A stretch of DNA of 5,721 nt from JACMJP01 sp046160675 (GTDB taxonomy: Bacteria > Bacteroidota > Bacteroidia > Chitinophagales > BACL12), in the NCBI GenBank assembly GCA_046160675.1, contig JBJXHH010000160.1:1-5721 (forward strand), written 5' to 3'. Both the position numbers and the translations under genes were made by a program. The notes under the pieces are model-generated. The model made no database searches, was not told the origin of the DNA, and saw nothing but the letters and a program-made list of their open reading frames with translations. Positions 1 to 5,721 of the stretch are shown piece after piece. The first letter of the stretch is position 1. The number at the start of each line of letters is the position of its first letter.

Positions 1-365
1 TGCTGCTCCCCTCCTGCCTGCAGGAAAAAATTAATCGACGCACTGAAGATATTTCCCGTGGCTGGGAACTGGTAAGAAAAGAATTGAATGATAATAATGT
101 TACTGAGCAGTTTAAGGCAACACATAACGACTATATAATCAACTTCTCATCTGATGGTGTTTTTAATGAAAGTTATGCCGATGGTTTAGGCACATTGCAG
201 GATATAACGGGCACTTGGTTCTTCCTAAACAATGTAAATGAACTGAAACTTGAAGATGGCAGCCAGGAAAGATTTTATGATATTCTTGAGTTGAATGGTG
301 CAAGGCTTACCCTGCAAACACTCAATACAGATGATGTTGAAGTATTTTATCTTGAGCCGCTTTAA
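1..365 (+). CDS. Lipocalin-like outer-membrane-type lipoprotein, 3' part (5' end outside window)
   Basis: The frame is open from the first base (first whole codon at 3) to TAA at 363-365, giving 120 visible residues. The visible protein begins LLPSC; L-P-S-C fits a lipobox with the lipidated cysteine encoded at 15-17, so the missing part is probably only the front of a type II signal peptide. After the cysteine come a charged linker with a helix-like stretch and then beta-rich sequence: NYIINFSS-type strands, a GTW motif (GTWFFLNN), and alternating strands ending FYLEPL. This pattern, with a conserved Gly-x-Trp, resembles the small lipocalin-like lipoproteins common in Bacteroidota; the ligand and role are unknown. 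TTG (84) and ATG (88, other frame) are not needed as starts because the frame continues upstream. It is convergent with the prolyl isomerase gene, with 9 bases between the stops. The coding call is firm; the lipocalin label is from overall pattern and is moderate. Confidence 0.75.
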   Translation, partial: LLPSCLQEKINRRTEDISRGWELVRKELNDNNVTEQFKATHNDYIINFSSDGVFNESYADGLGTLQDITGTWFFLNNVNELKLEDGSQERFYDILELNGARLTLQTLNTDDVEVFYLEPL

Positions 366-379
366 TAAACTATTTTATT
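364..379. repeat. Short AT-only inverted repeat at a convergent gene junction
   Basis: AATAAA (364-369) and TTTATT (374-379) are perfect inverted copies around the four-base loop CTAT. The arms touch the lipoprotein stop codon on one side and the prolyl isomerase stop codon (375-377, minus strand) on the other. A six-pair stem of A-T only is weak and can arise by chance in DNA this AT-rich, so a terminator role is only a possibility. On the plus strand T-rich sequence follows it. Confidence 0.2.
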
Positions 380-1010
380 TATTTCTCTTCACATCGCCCT
401 TTGCTTCGTACTCAGCAAACACTTTTTCGGCTTTAAACTTTTTTGCGGCCTTGCCTACTCTTATGATCTCAATATGATTGATAGTATCACCCTTCACAAT
501 GGCATCCACTACATCCTGCCCTTTTACCACATATCCGAAAACGCTGTAATTTCCATCCAGTTGGGGCGTTGCTTTGTGAGTGATATAAAACTGGCTCCCG
601 TTGGTATTCGGGCCGGCATTCGCCATGGCTAAAGTTCCTGCTTTGTCATGCTTCAGATCAGAGTGAATTTCGTTATTAAATTTATACCCCGGCCCGCCTG
701 CACCTGTTCCTTCAGGGTCTCCGCCCTGGATCACAAAATCTTTCACCACCCTGTGGAATTTTAATCCATCATAGTATAAAGTGCCGTCAGGTCTTGCAGC
801 ATTATGAATTGTTCCTTCCGCAAGACCAACAAAATTCGCCACTGTCATCGGCGCCTTTTGAAACTCAAGGAAGCATAAAATATTTCCCTTATTGGATTGT
901 ATTTCAGCATACAGTCCCGGAGGGAGTTTCTTCTTTTCAGCGCCGGCTTTAGTAAACGAAGTAGTAAGAATAAAAATTCCGAGGATTAAAACGATCGCAT
1001 TTGTTTTCAT
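375..1010 (-). CDS. Exported cyclophilin-type peptidyl-prolyl cis-trans isomerase
   Basis: The 211-residue protein should speed cis-trans isomerisation of Xaa-Pro bonds during folding of exported proteins. Residues 1-22 or so form a classic Sec signal peptide (K2, a hydrophobic run I6-L15, then a TKA or AGA cleavage site). No cysteine follows, so it is probably soluble in the periplasm. The cyclophilin fold runs from about 33 to 185: FHRVVKDF with the catalytic arginine R87, F92, QGGDP from Q95, and the MANAGPNTNGSQFYIT core from M129. Compared with human CypA, the residue at the F113 position is tyrosine (Y142) and at the W121 position glutamine (Q150), which suggests poor cyclosporin binding. 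A lysine-rich tail (about 186-211) follows the domain. The ATG start is chosen because it directly precedes the signal peptide. The gene lies 6 bases after the DHH phosphoesterase stop, so the two are probably co-transcribed; AGAAAAG just before the ATG is a weak ribosome site. Family call is firm; the specific clients are unknown. Confidence 0.95.
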   Translation of the reverse strand: MKTNAIVLILGIFILTTSFTKAGAEKKKLPPGLYAEIQSNKGNILCFLEFQKAPMTVANFVGLAEGTIHNAARPDGTLYYDGLKFHRVVKDFVIQGGDPEGTGAGGPGYKFNNEIHSDLKHDKAGTLAMANAGPNTNGSQFYITHKATPQLDGNYSVFGYVVKGQDVVDAIVKGDTINHIEIIRVGKAAKKFKAEKVFAEYEAKGDVKRNK

Positions 1011-1016
1011 ACTTTT

Positions 1017-2030
1017 CTAATTGTTTGTGTTGTTTTTTATGAATTCAGTTAAAACGTTTTTGAAATAAATTATTGTATCGTCCAATGAAATTTTTGTGGA
1101 GCCGCCTGCTGCATTTTTATGCCCGCCGCCGTTAAAATATTGCTTAGCAAACAAATCTACCCTTACATCGCCCTTACTGCGAAAAGAGATTTTTATTTTA
1201 TCTCTGTCTTCTGTAAACAATACTGCCATGCTCACATCCTTCATTGAAAGAGGAAGGTTCACAATGCCTTCTTTATCGCCGACACTGAGTTTGTATTTTT
1301 CAGCATCTTGCATAGTGATGCTCATAATGGCAGCATGTTGCTCTGCAAGAACTTCCAGTTTTTCGCTCAATAAATAGCCGATAAAGCGGAGACGGTTTTC
1401 GCCGTACTGGTTGTATACATCATTATGAATTTGTTCAATGTTGATGTTGAAAGCCATTAGCTTTCCGGCGATCTCATGTACTTCCGCTGTTGTGTTTGAG
1501 TATTGAAAAACCCCAGTGTCCATTGCCATCCCCGCATAAATATTAGAGGCAATGTCTTTGTCAATCAACTGTTCATCACCGGCAGCAAGAATAAATTTAT
1601 ATACTAATTCACAAGTAGAACTAGCATGGTGATCCCAGAGTTCATACAGGGCAAAATGTTCAGGCTCCCGGTGATGATCTATCATAACCAGTTTCGCTTT
1701 GTGCATTTTCAGAATATCCTCACCCAGTTTTTCAATTCTTTTTATTGCATTAAAGTCGCAGCAAAAAATATAATCTGCCTTTGTAAGGATTGCAAAACAT
1801 GTTTTTGTTTTTTTCAGATAAATGTAGATCTTATCACTGTCTTTCATCCAGTTTAAAAAGTCAGGGTATTCATCGGGGGCAATCACATCTACAGTATGAT
1901 TCTTTTTCTCAAAATAGTATTTAAGCGCAAGGCAGCTGCCAATGGCATCACCGTCAGGGCGGCTATGCGCAACCAACACAATGCGTTTCGGAGTTTGTAA
2001 ATCCTGGAATAATTCTTTGAGTTCAGCCAT
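1017..2030 (-). CDS. nrnA: DHH/DHHA1 phosphoesterase, NrnA-type oligoribonuclease / pAp phosphatase
   Basis: The 337-residue cytoplasmic protein matches the NrnA family, which degrades 2-5 nt RNA oligomers and dephosphorylates 3'-phosphoadenosine 5'-phosphate using Mn2+. All metal-site motifs are visible in order: HSRPDGDAIGS (H22, D26, D28), the CCDFN motif with D92, IDHH with D118-H119-H120, and MDTG with D171. The DHHA1 substrate-binding domain ends with GGGHKNAAGG at 301-310. The length is normal for the family (about 310-340). ATG at 2028-2030 is the first possible start, because an in-frame TGA stop lies two codons before it. The cyclophilin gene follows 6 bases after the stop, and ndk is transcribed divergently. 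No perfect promoter is seen; near-matches to TAnnTTTG on the minus strand lie at 2052-2059 and 2084-2091, each missing the first T. Other DHH members (RecJ-like nucleases, cyclic dinucleotide phosphodiesterases) are alternatives, but the compact two-domain form without GGDEF or membrane parts favours NrnA. Confidence 0.93.
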   Translation of the reverse strand: MAELKELFQDLQTPKRIVLVAHSRPDGDAIGSCLALKYYFEKKNHTVDVIAPDEYPDFLNWMKDSDKIYIYLKKTKTCFAILTKADYIFCCDFNAIKRIEKLGEDILKMHKAKLVMIDHHREPEHFALYELWDHHASSTCELVYKFILAAGDEQLIDKDIASNIYAGMAMDTGVFQYSNTTAEVHEIAGKLMAFNINIEQIHNDVYNQYGENRLRFIGYLLSEKLEVLAEQHAAIMSITMQDAEKYKLSVGDKEGIVNLPLSMKDVSMAVLFTEDRDKIKISFRSKGDVRVDLFAKQYFNGGGHKNAAGGSTKISLDDTIIYFKNVLTEFIKNNTNN

Positions 2031-2049
2031 TAATCAGTAACCCTGCTGT

Positions 2050-2062
2050 AGCAAAATTTGCT
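2050..2062. repeat. 13-base palindrome in the nrnA-ndk spacer
   Basis: AGCAAAATTTGCT is a perfect inverted repeat with six-base arms around one central base. It lies 20 bases before the nrnA start and covers one weak promoter-like box for nrnA (CAAAATTT, 2052-2059, read on the minus strand). It could be a regulator site or a chance palindrome; no matching regulator gene is in the window. Confidence 0.2.
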
Positions 2063-2124
2063 GCGAAGGTCTTGAATTTTCGGCAAAAATTTAAATGTTA
2101 TTCTTTCTGCGGGGGTTGAAGAGT

Positions 2125-2132
2125 TATCTTTG
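2125..2132 (+). promoter_or_regulatory. Bacteroidota-type -7 promoter box for ndk
   Basis: TATCTTTG matches TAnnTTTG, the -7 consensus of the primary Bacteroidota sigma factor, in full and is followed by C as is usual. The -33 TTG element is degenerate: around 2100-2109 the sequence is TTCTTTCTG. Transcription would begin near 2138-2140, giving a leader of only about 10 bases before the ndk ATG at 2150. There is no Shine-Dalgarno sequence; the stretch before the start is A-rich (GAAAAA), as is typical for strongly translated genes in this phylum. Confidence 0.7.
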
Positions 2133-2149
2133 CGAAAAATTTTGAAAAA

Positions 2150-2569
2150 ATGGCAGGAAACATAACATTAACCATGATAAAACCCGATGCAGTGCGCAAC
2201 AATCATATCGGTGGAATATTAAAAATGATCAATGAAGCAGGATTTAGAATTGTTGCCATGAAATACACAAAACTCTCAAAAGAAAAGGCTGGTGAATTTT
2301 ATGCTGTGCATAAAGAACGTCCGTTCTACGGTGAACTTGTTGCATTCATGAGCAGCGGGCCTATTGTTGCTGCAATCCTCGAAAAAGAAAATGCAGTAGA
2401 AGATTTCAGGACCTTAATTGGCGCTACCAATCCTGCTAACGCAGCAGAGGGAACTATCAGGAAAATGTATGCAACAAGCCTTGGTGAAAATGCTGTACAT
2501 GGCAGCGACAGCGATGAAAATGCAATCATTGAAGGCGATTTTCATTTCAGCAAGGTGGAAAGATTCTGA
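2150..2569 (+). CDS. ndk: Nucleoside diphosphate kinase
   Basis: The enzyme transfers the gamma phosphate of ATP to nucleoside diphosphates through a phosphohistidine, supplying NTPs and dNTPs in the cytoplasm. The 139 residues are the usual bacterial length. The sequence shows the N-terminal TLTMIKPDAV strand with K11, then Y51, the ERPFY segment, R87, the GATNP motif with T93, R104, N114 and the catalytic histidine H117 in NAVHGSDS, so every active-site residue I can place is present. ATG at 2150 puts K11 at the position expected for the family, one residue before the usual K12. The gene has its own strong promoter-like box 17 bases upstream and is divergent from nrnA. It ends 8 bases before the stop of the convergent small membrane protein gene. 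It appears complete and is expected to be highly expressed. Confidence 0.98.
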   Translation: MAGNITLTMIKPDAVRNNHIGGILKMINEAGFRIVAMKYTKLSKEKAGEFYAVHKERPFYGELVAFMSSGPIVAAILEKENAVEDFRTLIGATNPANAAEGTIRKMYATSLGENAVHGSDSDENAIIEGDFHFSKVERF

Positions 2570-2583
2570 AGTTTTATTCAGAA
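2564..2583. terminator. Hairpin spanning both stop codons of the ndk / membrane-protein convergent junction
   Basis: TTCTGAA (2564-2570) and TTCAGAA (2577-2583) are perfect inverted copies around the six-base loop GTTTTA. The ndk stop TGA (2567-2569) sits in the left arm and the minus-strand stop TGA (complement of 2578-2580) sits in the right arm. A hairpin here would form in both transcripts and may be a bidirectional terminator or 3'-end stabiliser. There is no T-tract after either arm, so it is not a canonical intrinsic terminator; the stem has only two G-C pairs. Confidence 0.35.
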
Positions 2584-2835
2584 CAAGGGAATCATGATTA
2601 GTAGAAGCAGGATAGGCAATACTGCGACAGTAAAGAATACTACAGGAAGATATTTTTTTTTCTTTTCGCTGCTTTGATATTTTATAACAAAAAGTAATAA
2701 AGTAGCATAGTACAGGATCAAAAACCCAAAGAGGATATAAGCAGGATATCCCAGGTCAATGGAAAAAGCGAACACAAGAAGAAAAAAACTTGCAAAGCTT
2801 ATCCATTTCGTAATTGTAACTAAAATTTTTTCCAT
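2578..2835 (-). CDS. Small three-helix membrane protein of unknown function, downstream of dprA
   Basis: I do not recognise this 85-residue protein. It is almost entirely hydrophobic, with likely membrane helices at about 11-26, 31-51 and 62-84. A short lysine-rich loop (52-61, ending EKKKK) lies between the second and third helices. With positive charges inside, the N terminus and the lysine loop would face the cytoplasm and the C terminus the periplasm. There are no cysteines and no conserved catalytic motif. The ATG lies 6 bases after the dprA stop, so it is probably translated from the dprA message; no ribosome site is evident. The lysine codons contain a run of nine A on the coding strand (T at 2653-2661), a place where polymerase or assembly slippage could occur. 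Composition like a real integral membrane protein and tight packing between dprA and ndk support it being a gene. Confidence 0.75.
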   Translation of the reverse strand: MEKILVTITKWISFASFFLLVFAFSIDLGYPAYILFGFLILYYATLLLFVIKYQSSEKKKKYLPVVFFTVAVLPILLLLIMIPLF

Positions 2836-2841
2836 GCTGTT

Positions 2842-3942
2842 TTATTTCAACCTGTACCTTTTACCCGGTAAAGCCTGTATGACATTCTGAAACTCAAGGT
2901 TCAATAAATTTCCTGCTAAAATACTGGGTGTTAAAGAGACTTTTGAAGAAAGTTCATCAATGGCAAGTTCGCCTGTCTCTTTCAATGCATCGTAAATCAT
3001 TTTTTCTTCTTTAGAAAAATCAATGAACAATTCCCGTTGTTGTTTCGGTTTTACTTCTTTTATTTTCCATTCCATAAAGCCTGCAAGATCATCTGCACTA
3101 TCTATCAATCTTGCTTTTTCTGACTTAATAAGAAAATGACATCCTTTGCTATACTTACTTTTTACATCTCCCGGAAAGGCAAATACATCCCGGTTATAAG
3201 TATTTGCAATTGCTGCTGTGATAGTAGCGCCGCCATCTTCAGCAGTTTCTACAACTACCAATGCATCTACCATTCCCGCCACTATGCGGTTTCGTTTTGG
3301 GAAATTCTGTTTGTCGGGCAAAGCATTACTCATGAACTCAGTAAGTATCCCGCCGTTCTCCATCATTTTTTTAGCAGTTTCTTTATGTACTGCCGGGTAA
3401 ATTCTATCAAGCCCATGCGCTACAACACCCACAGTTGGTACATTTTTTTTCACACAGGCTTTATGCGCAGCAATATCAATTCCGTATGCCAGCCCGCTGA
3501 TCATTAAGATATTATATTGCTGCAAGTCTTCAATAAGTTCTTCACAAATCTTTTTTCCATAGTCTGTTGCATTTCTTGTTCCAACAATCCCTACGCAGTG
3601 TTCAGTATTGAGTTCTGCATTACCTGAATAAAATAAAACCAACGGCGCATCCTGGCAATTTTTTAATCGTTGCGGGTAGGTTGAATCCCAAAAAGTGAGA
3701 CATTTGATTTTTTTCTTCTCAATGAATTGTATCTCTTCATCTACCCGCCAGAAAATATCATGATTTGCAATAGCCGCAGCAGTAGCGTTACCAATGCCGG
3801 GTATGTGTAAAAGTTTTTTTTGAGGAGTTTTAAAAACTTTCTCCGGGCTACCACAATAACTGATCAGGTTCTTAGCATTCACGGGCCCGATACCCGGAAC
3901 TAAGGATAAAGCAAGTGCATAATATAAATGATTTTGCTCCAA
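2842..3942 (-). CDS. dprA: DNA-processing protein DprA (Smf)
   Basis: DprA binds single-stranded DNA entering during natural transformation, protects it, displaces SSB and loads RecA; many non-competent species keep it too. The 366 residues include an N-terminal helix-hairpin-helix region (VPGIGPVNAKNL at 15-26; IPGIGNATAAAI at 47-58). An extended Rossmann core follows, with VGIVGTRNATDYG (117-129), ISGLAYGID (148-156), GLDRIYP (177-183), FPKRNRIVAG (214-223), the GGATITA segment (237-243) and FAFPGD (254-259). A C-terminal winged-helix domain of the DML1 type spans about 310-366. This is the full Bacteroidota arrangement. The start is TTG (3940-3942): no ATG or GTG lies between it and an in-frame stop upstream, and the first helix begins just after it as in relatives. 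The small membrane protein gene follows after 6 bases. No damage is visible. Confidence 0.96.
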   Translation of the reverse strand: MEQNHLYYALALSLVPGIGPVNAKNLISYCGSPEKVFKTPQKKLLHIPGIGNATAAAIANHDIFWRVDEEIQFIEKKKIKCLTFWDSTYPQRLKNCQDAPLVLFYSGNAELNTEHCVGIVGTRNATDYGKKICEELIEDLQQYNILMISGLAYGIDIAAHKACVKKNVPTVGVVAHGLDRIYPAVHKETAKKMMENGGILTEFMSNALPDKQNFPKRNRIVAGMVDALVVVETAEDGGATITAAIANTYNRDVFAFPGDVKSKYSKGCHFLIKSEKARLIDSADDLAGFMEWKIKEVKPKQQRELFIDFSKEEKMIYDALKETGELAIDELSSKVSLTPSILAGNLLNLEFQNVIQALPGKRYRLK

Positions 3943-3972
3943 GTGTTTATTTTTAATGCGATTTTAGTCGTT

Positions 3973-3980
3973 CAAAAATA
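3973..3980 (-). promoter_or_regulatory. Candidate -7 promoter box for dprA
   Basis: Read on the minus strand the bases give TATTTTTG, a full match to TAnnTTTG. It lies 30 bases before the TTG start of dprA, so the leader would be roughly 24 bases. A convincing -33 TTG at the usual 17-23 base spacing is missing; TCTG (complement of 3997-4000) at 16 bases is the closest. T-rich sequence favours chance matches, so confidence is moderate. Confidence 0.45.
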
Positions 3981-3988
3981 TAAATTCA
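3981..3988 (+). promoter_or_regulatory. Weak candidate -7 promoter box for the M1 peptidase gene
   Basis: TAAATTCA matches TAnnTT of the Bacteroidota -7 box but has CA in place of the final TG. Its spacing to the ATG at 4007 (18 bases) is close to that of the good ndk box. It directly abuts the dprA box on the other strand. An AGAG at 3998-4001, five bases before the ATG, is a weak ribosome site. Confidence 0.25.
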
Positions 3989-4006
3989 CAAGCAATCAGA
4001 GTGATC

Positions 4007-5721
4007 ATGAAGCATATTAAAATTTTAGCAGGTATTCTATATATTTTTCTTCCCAACCTTTCTTTTTCTCAAAACGGGTTGACAGTTGTGGACAAAGTAT
4101 ACATACCAAGTTATTCTTACCGAAGTGCAGAAAATATTTATTACTGGAAAAACAGGAAACCATTTGAAGGCTATTGGCAACAAGATGTTCACTACACAAT
4201 CAACGCTGAAGTTGATGACAGCACAGATATTATTTCGGGAACAGTCACACTTACATACTATAATAATTCACCGGATTCATTGCCTTTTATTTATTTCCAC
4301 CTCTACCAGGAGGCTTTTCAACCCGGATCTTATGCTGATGAAGTGAACCGGGCAAATAAAAATAAGATCAACTACGGCGATTATGAAAAACAAAAACTGG
4401 GAACCGAAGTAGAAAGCATTACCGTCACGAATGTTAATGGTTTTCGGGTGATGAAAACAACGGAACTTATTCAGGATAATACAATTCTCCGTGTAAATCT
4501 TGAGGAAGGAATTCGCCCGAATGGCTCTATGACGTTTGTAATTCCGTTCAAAACCTATTTTGACAATGGCGGCGCACGAAGAAGAATGAAATTATTTGAT
4601 GCGTTCGGAAACAAGCACTATGATGGTGTTCATTGGTATCCGAGAATATGTGTGTACGACAGGAAGTTTGGATGGGAAACGCAGCAACATCTTGGCAAAG
4701 AGTTTTATGGAAATTTTGGTAGTTATGCTGTGAGTTTAACTTTCCCTTCACACTATATTCTCGACGCTACTGGCACACTCACAAACCCTGAAACCGTTAT
4801 GCCTCCGGCATTAAGGGCGAAGCTCGATATTAAAAACTTTGCAAACAAAGAGTGGAATTCTGCTCCATCTACAATTTTGGAAAAAATACCAGGTGAAAAA
4901 AAAACATGGAAATATTTTGCCATGAATGTGCATGATTTTGCATTTACCGCTGACCCAACTTATAGAATTGGCGAAGCTATGGCACAGGTGAATGGGAAGT
5001 TGATAAATTGTGTCGCCCTGGTACAAGAACCGCATGCAGCAGGATGGCAGAATGCAGCAGACTATACAAAAAAAATAATTGAAACCAACAGCAAGCATTT
5101 CGGAAATTACCTGTGGGAAAAAATTATTGTTGCAGATGCTAGAGATGGTATGGAATACCCGATGTTAACTCTTGACGGTGGCTTTGATCCTTACTACCGT
5201 GACCTTTTAGTGCATGAAGTAAGTCATATGTGGTTTTTTGGAATGGTAGGAAGTAACGAAACATATAGGGCGGCTTTAGATGAAGGTTTCGCTCAATTCC
5301 TGACTGCTTATACCTATACAAAAATAGATGGCGAAAACAGGATTGTTTATCCTGAAGTGAAAAAGTATGTAGCAAAGTATAGGGAGCCCGAAAACATGAG
5401 ATACACAGAAGCTTACTATGGATATCTTGCTGATGCAATGAATCATTCTGACCCTCCTTTGAATACACATAGTGATGATTTCAATTCTGCACTCGGACAT
5501 GGTGGAGGTTACAGACATGTGTATTATAAAACAGCAGTGATGTTATATAACCTGCAATACGTACTTGGCGACGATCTCTTCCTGGCAGCGATGAAACACT
5601 ACTTTGAAAAATGGAAACTCTGTCACCCATACTTTGAAGATTTCAGAGATGCAATTACCGAATACACTCATGTTGACCTAACCTGGTTTTTTGACCAATG
5701 GATGGAAACAACAAAAACCAT
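4007..5721 (+). CDS. Exported M1-family zinc metallopeptidase (gluzincin aminopeptidase), 3' end outside window
   Basis: The frame is open from ATG at 4007 to the window edge: 571 codons, without a stop. Residues 1-21 are a Sec signal peptide (basic start, hydrophobic L7-L15, LSFS before Q22). A beta-rich N-terminal domain follows, with the segment around residues 63-105 (QQDVHYTI, then YFHLYQEAF) typical of Bacteroidota M1 peptidases. The catalytic domain shows GMEYP (381-385, the GAMEN-loop equivalent that binds the substrate N terminus). It also shows the zinc site HEVSH (H403, E404, H407) with the third ligand E426 exactly 18 residues later in DEGF, and VYYK with the likely transition-state tyrosine Y506. 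These residues predict an active aminopeptidase acting on peptides in the periplasm or at the cell surface. The visible end (DLTWFFDQWMETT) corresponds to the late helical part of the catalytic domain, so a C-terminal region is missing. A GTG (4001) two codons upstream in frame is a less likely start. It is divergent from dprA. Substrate is unknown. Confidence 0.95.
   Translation, partial: MKHIKILAGILYIFLPNLSFSQNGLTVVDKVYIPSYSYRSAENIYYWKNRKPFEGYWQQDVHYTINAEVDDSTDIISGTVTLTYYNNSPDSLPFIYFHLYQEAFQPGSYADEVNRANKNKINYGDYEKQKLGTEVESITVTNVNGFRVMKTTELIQDNTILRVNLEEGIRPNGSMTFVIPFKTYFDNGGARRRMKLFDAFGNKHYDGVHWYPRICVYDRKFGWETQQHLGKEFYGNFGSYAVSLTFPSHYILDATGTLTNPETVMPPALRAKLDIKNFANKEWNSAPSTILEKIPGEKKTWKYFAMNVHDFAFTADPTYRIGEAMAQVNGKLINCVALVQEPHAAGWQNAADYTKKIIETNSKHFGNYLWEKIIVADARDGMEYPMLTLDGGFDPYYRDLLVHEVSHMWFFGMVGSNETYRAALDEGFAQFLTAYTYTKIDGENRIVYPEVKKYVAKYREPENMRYTEAYYGYLADAMNHSDPPLNTHSDDFNSALGHGGGYRHVYYKTAVMLYNLQYVLGDDLFLAAMKHYFEKWKLCHPYFEDFRDAITEYTHVDLTWFFDQWMETTKT

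Noticed and set aside
1..83. Possibility that the first gene starts inside the window at TTG 84
   Set aside because: The same frame is open to base 3 and encodes a good lipobox (LPSC), so the true start is upstream of the window.
295..477. Plus-strand 60-codon frame with a hydrophobic end across the lipoprotein / isomerase junction
   Set aside because: It overlaps the end of the lipoprotein gene and the antisense of the isomerase tail; there is no ribosome site or independent support.
1096..1856. Plus-strand open frames of 76 and 93 codons inside nrnA
   Set aside because: They overlap the complete set of DHH/DHHA1 motifs on the other strand, so they are shadow frames.
4086..4346. Plus-strand 86-codon frame in the first part of the peptidase gene
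   Set aside because: It is a different frame of the peptidase coding sequence, whose own frame continues unbroken with recognisable domains.
4548..5518. Several minus-strand open frames of 67-109 codons opposite the M1 peptidase gene
   Set aside because: They are antisense to a strongly supported coding frame, have cysteine- and histidine-rich compositions unlike real proteins, and resemble no family.
1..5721. CRISPR array, transposon, phage, toxin-antitoxin or defence system
   Set aside because: No spaced direct repeats, terminal repeats, transposase, integrase or nuclease/antitoxin pair was found on either strand; all space is filled by recognisable chromosomal genes and short spacers.

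Overview
The window looks like ordinary chromosomal DNA from a member of the Bacteroidota, most likely near Chitinophagaceae. The evidence is the AT-rich, near-solid gene packing, promoter-like boxes of the Bacteroidota type TAnnTTTG in place of TATAAT, very weak Shine-Dalgarno sequences, a lipoprotein with a lipocalin-like fold, and an M1 peptidase of the type common in that phylum. The family placement is inferred from protein style alone. No mobile element, CRISPR array, tRNA, rRNA or phage gene is visible, and I see no previously undescribed system.

Layout from left to right. (1) The 3' part of a plus-strand gene for a small lipocalin-like lipoprotein; its signal peptide begins upstream of the window. 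(2) Convergent to it, a minus-strand pair: a secreted cyclophilin-type prolyl isomerase preceded by a DHH/DHHA1 phosphoesterase of the NrnA (oligoribonuclease / pAp phosphatase) type, separated by 6 bases. (3) A 119-base divergent spacer with a very good promoter for ndk (nucleoside diphosphate kinase) on the plus strand. (4) Convergent to ndk, a second minus-strand pair: dprA (ssDNA-binding RecA loader) followed by a small three-helix membrane protein of unknown function. (5) A 64-base divergent spacer with two promoter-like boxes lying back to back. (6) A plus-strand exported M1 zinc metallopeptidase, complete at its start but cut by the right edge of the window after 571 codons.

Together the core genes are housekeeping: NrnA recycles short RNA and pAp, Ndk balances nucleoside triphosphates, and DprA handles incoming single-stranded DNA. 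The other three named products act in the envelope (lipoprotein, prolyl isomerase, peptidase). Each strand switch is either a very tight convergent junction (8-9 bases) or a short divergent promoter region. The points most worth a second look are regulatory: the abutting dprA/peptidase promoter boxes, a hairpin that contains both stop codons at the ndk junction, the TTG start of dprA, and the uncharacterised small membrane protein attached to dprA.
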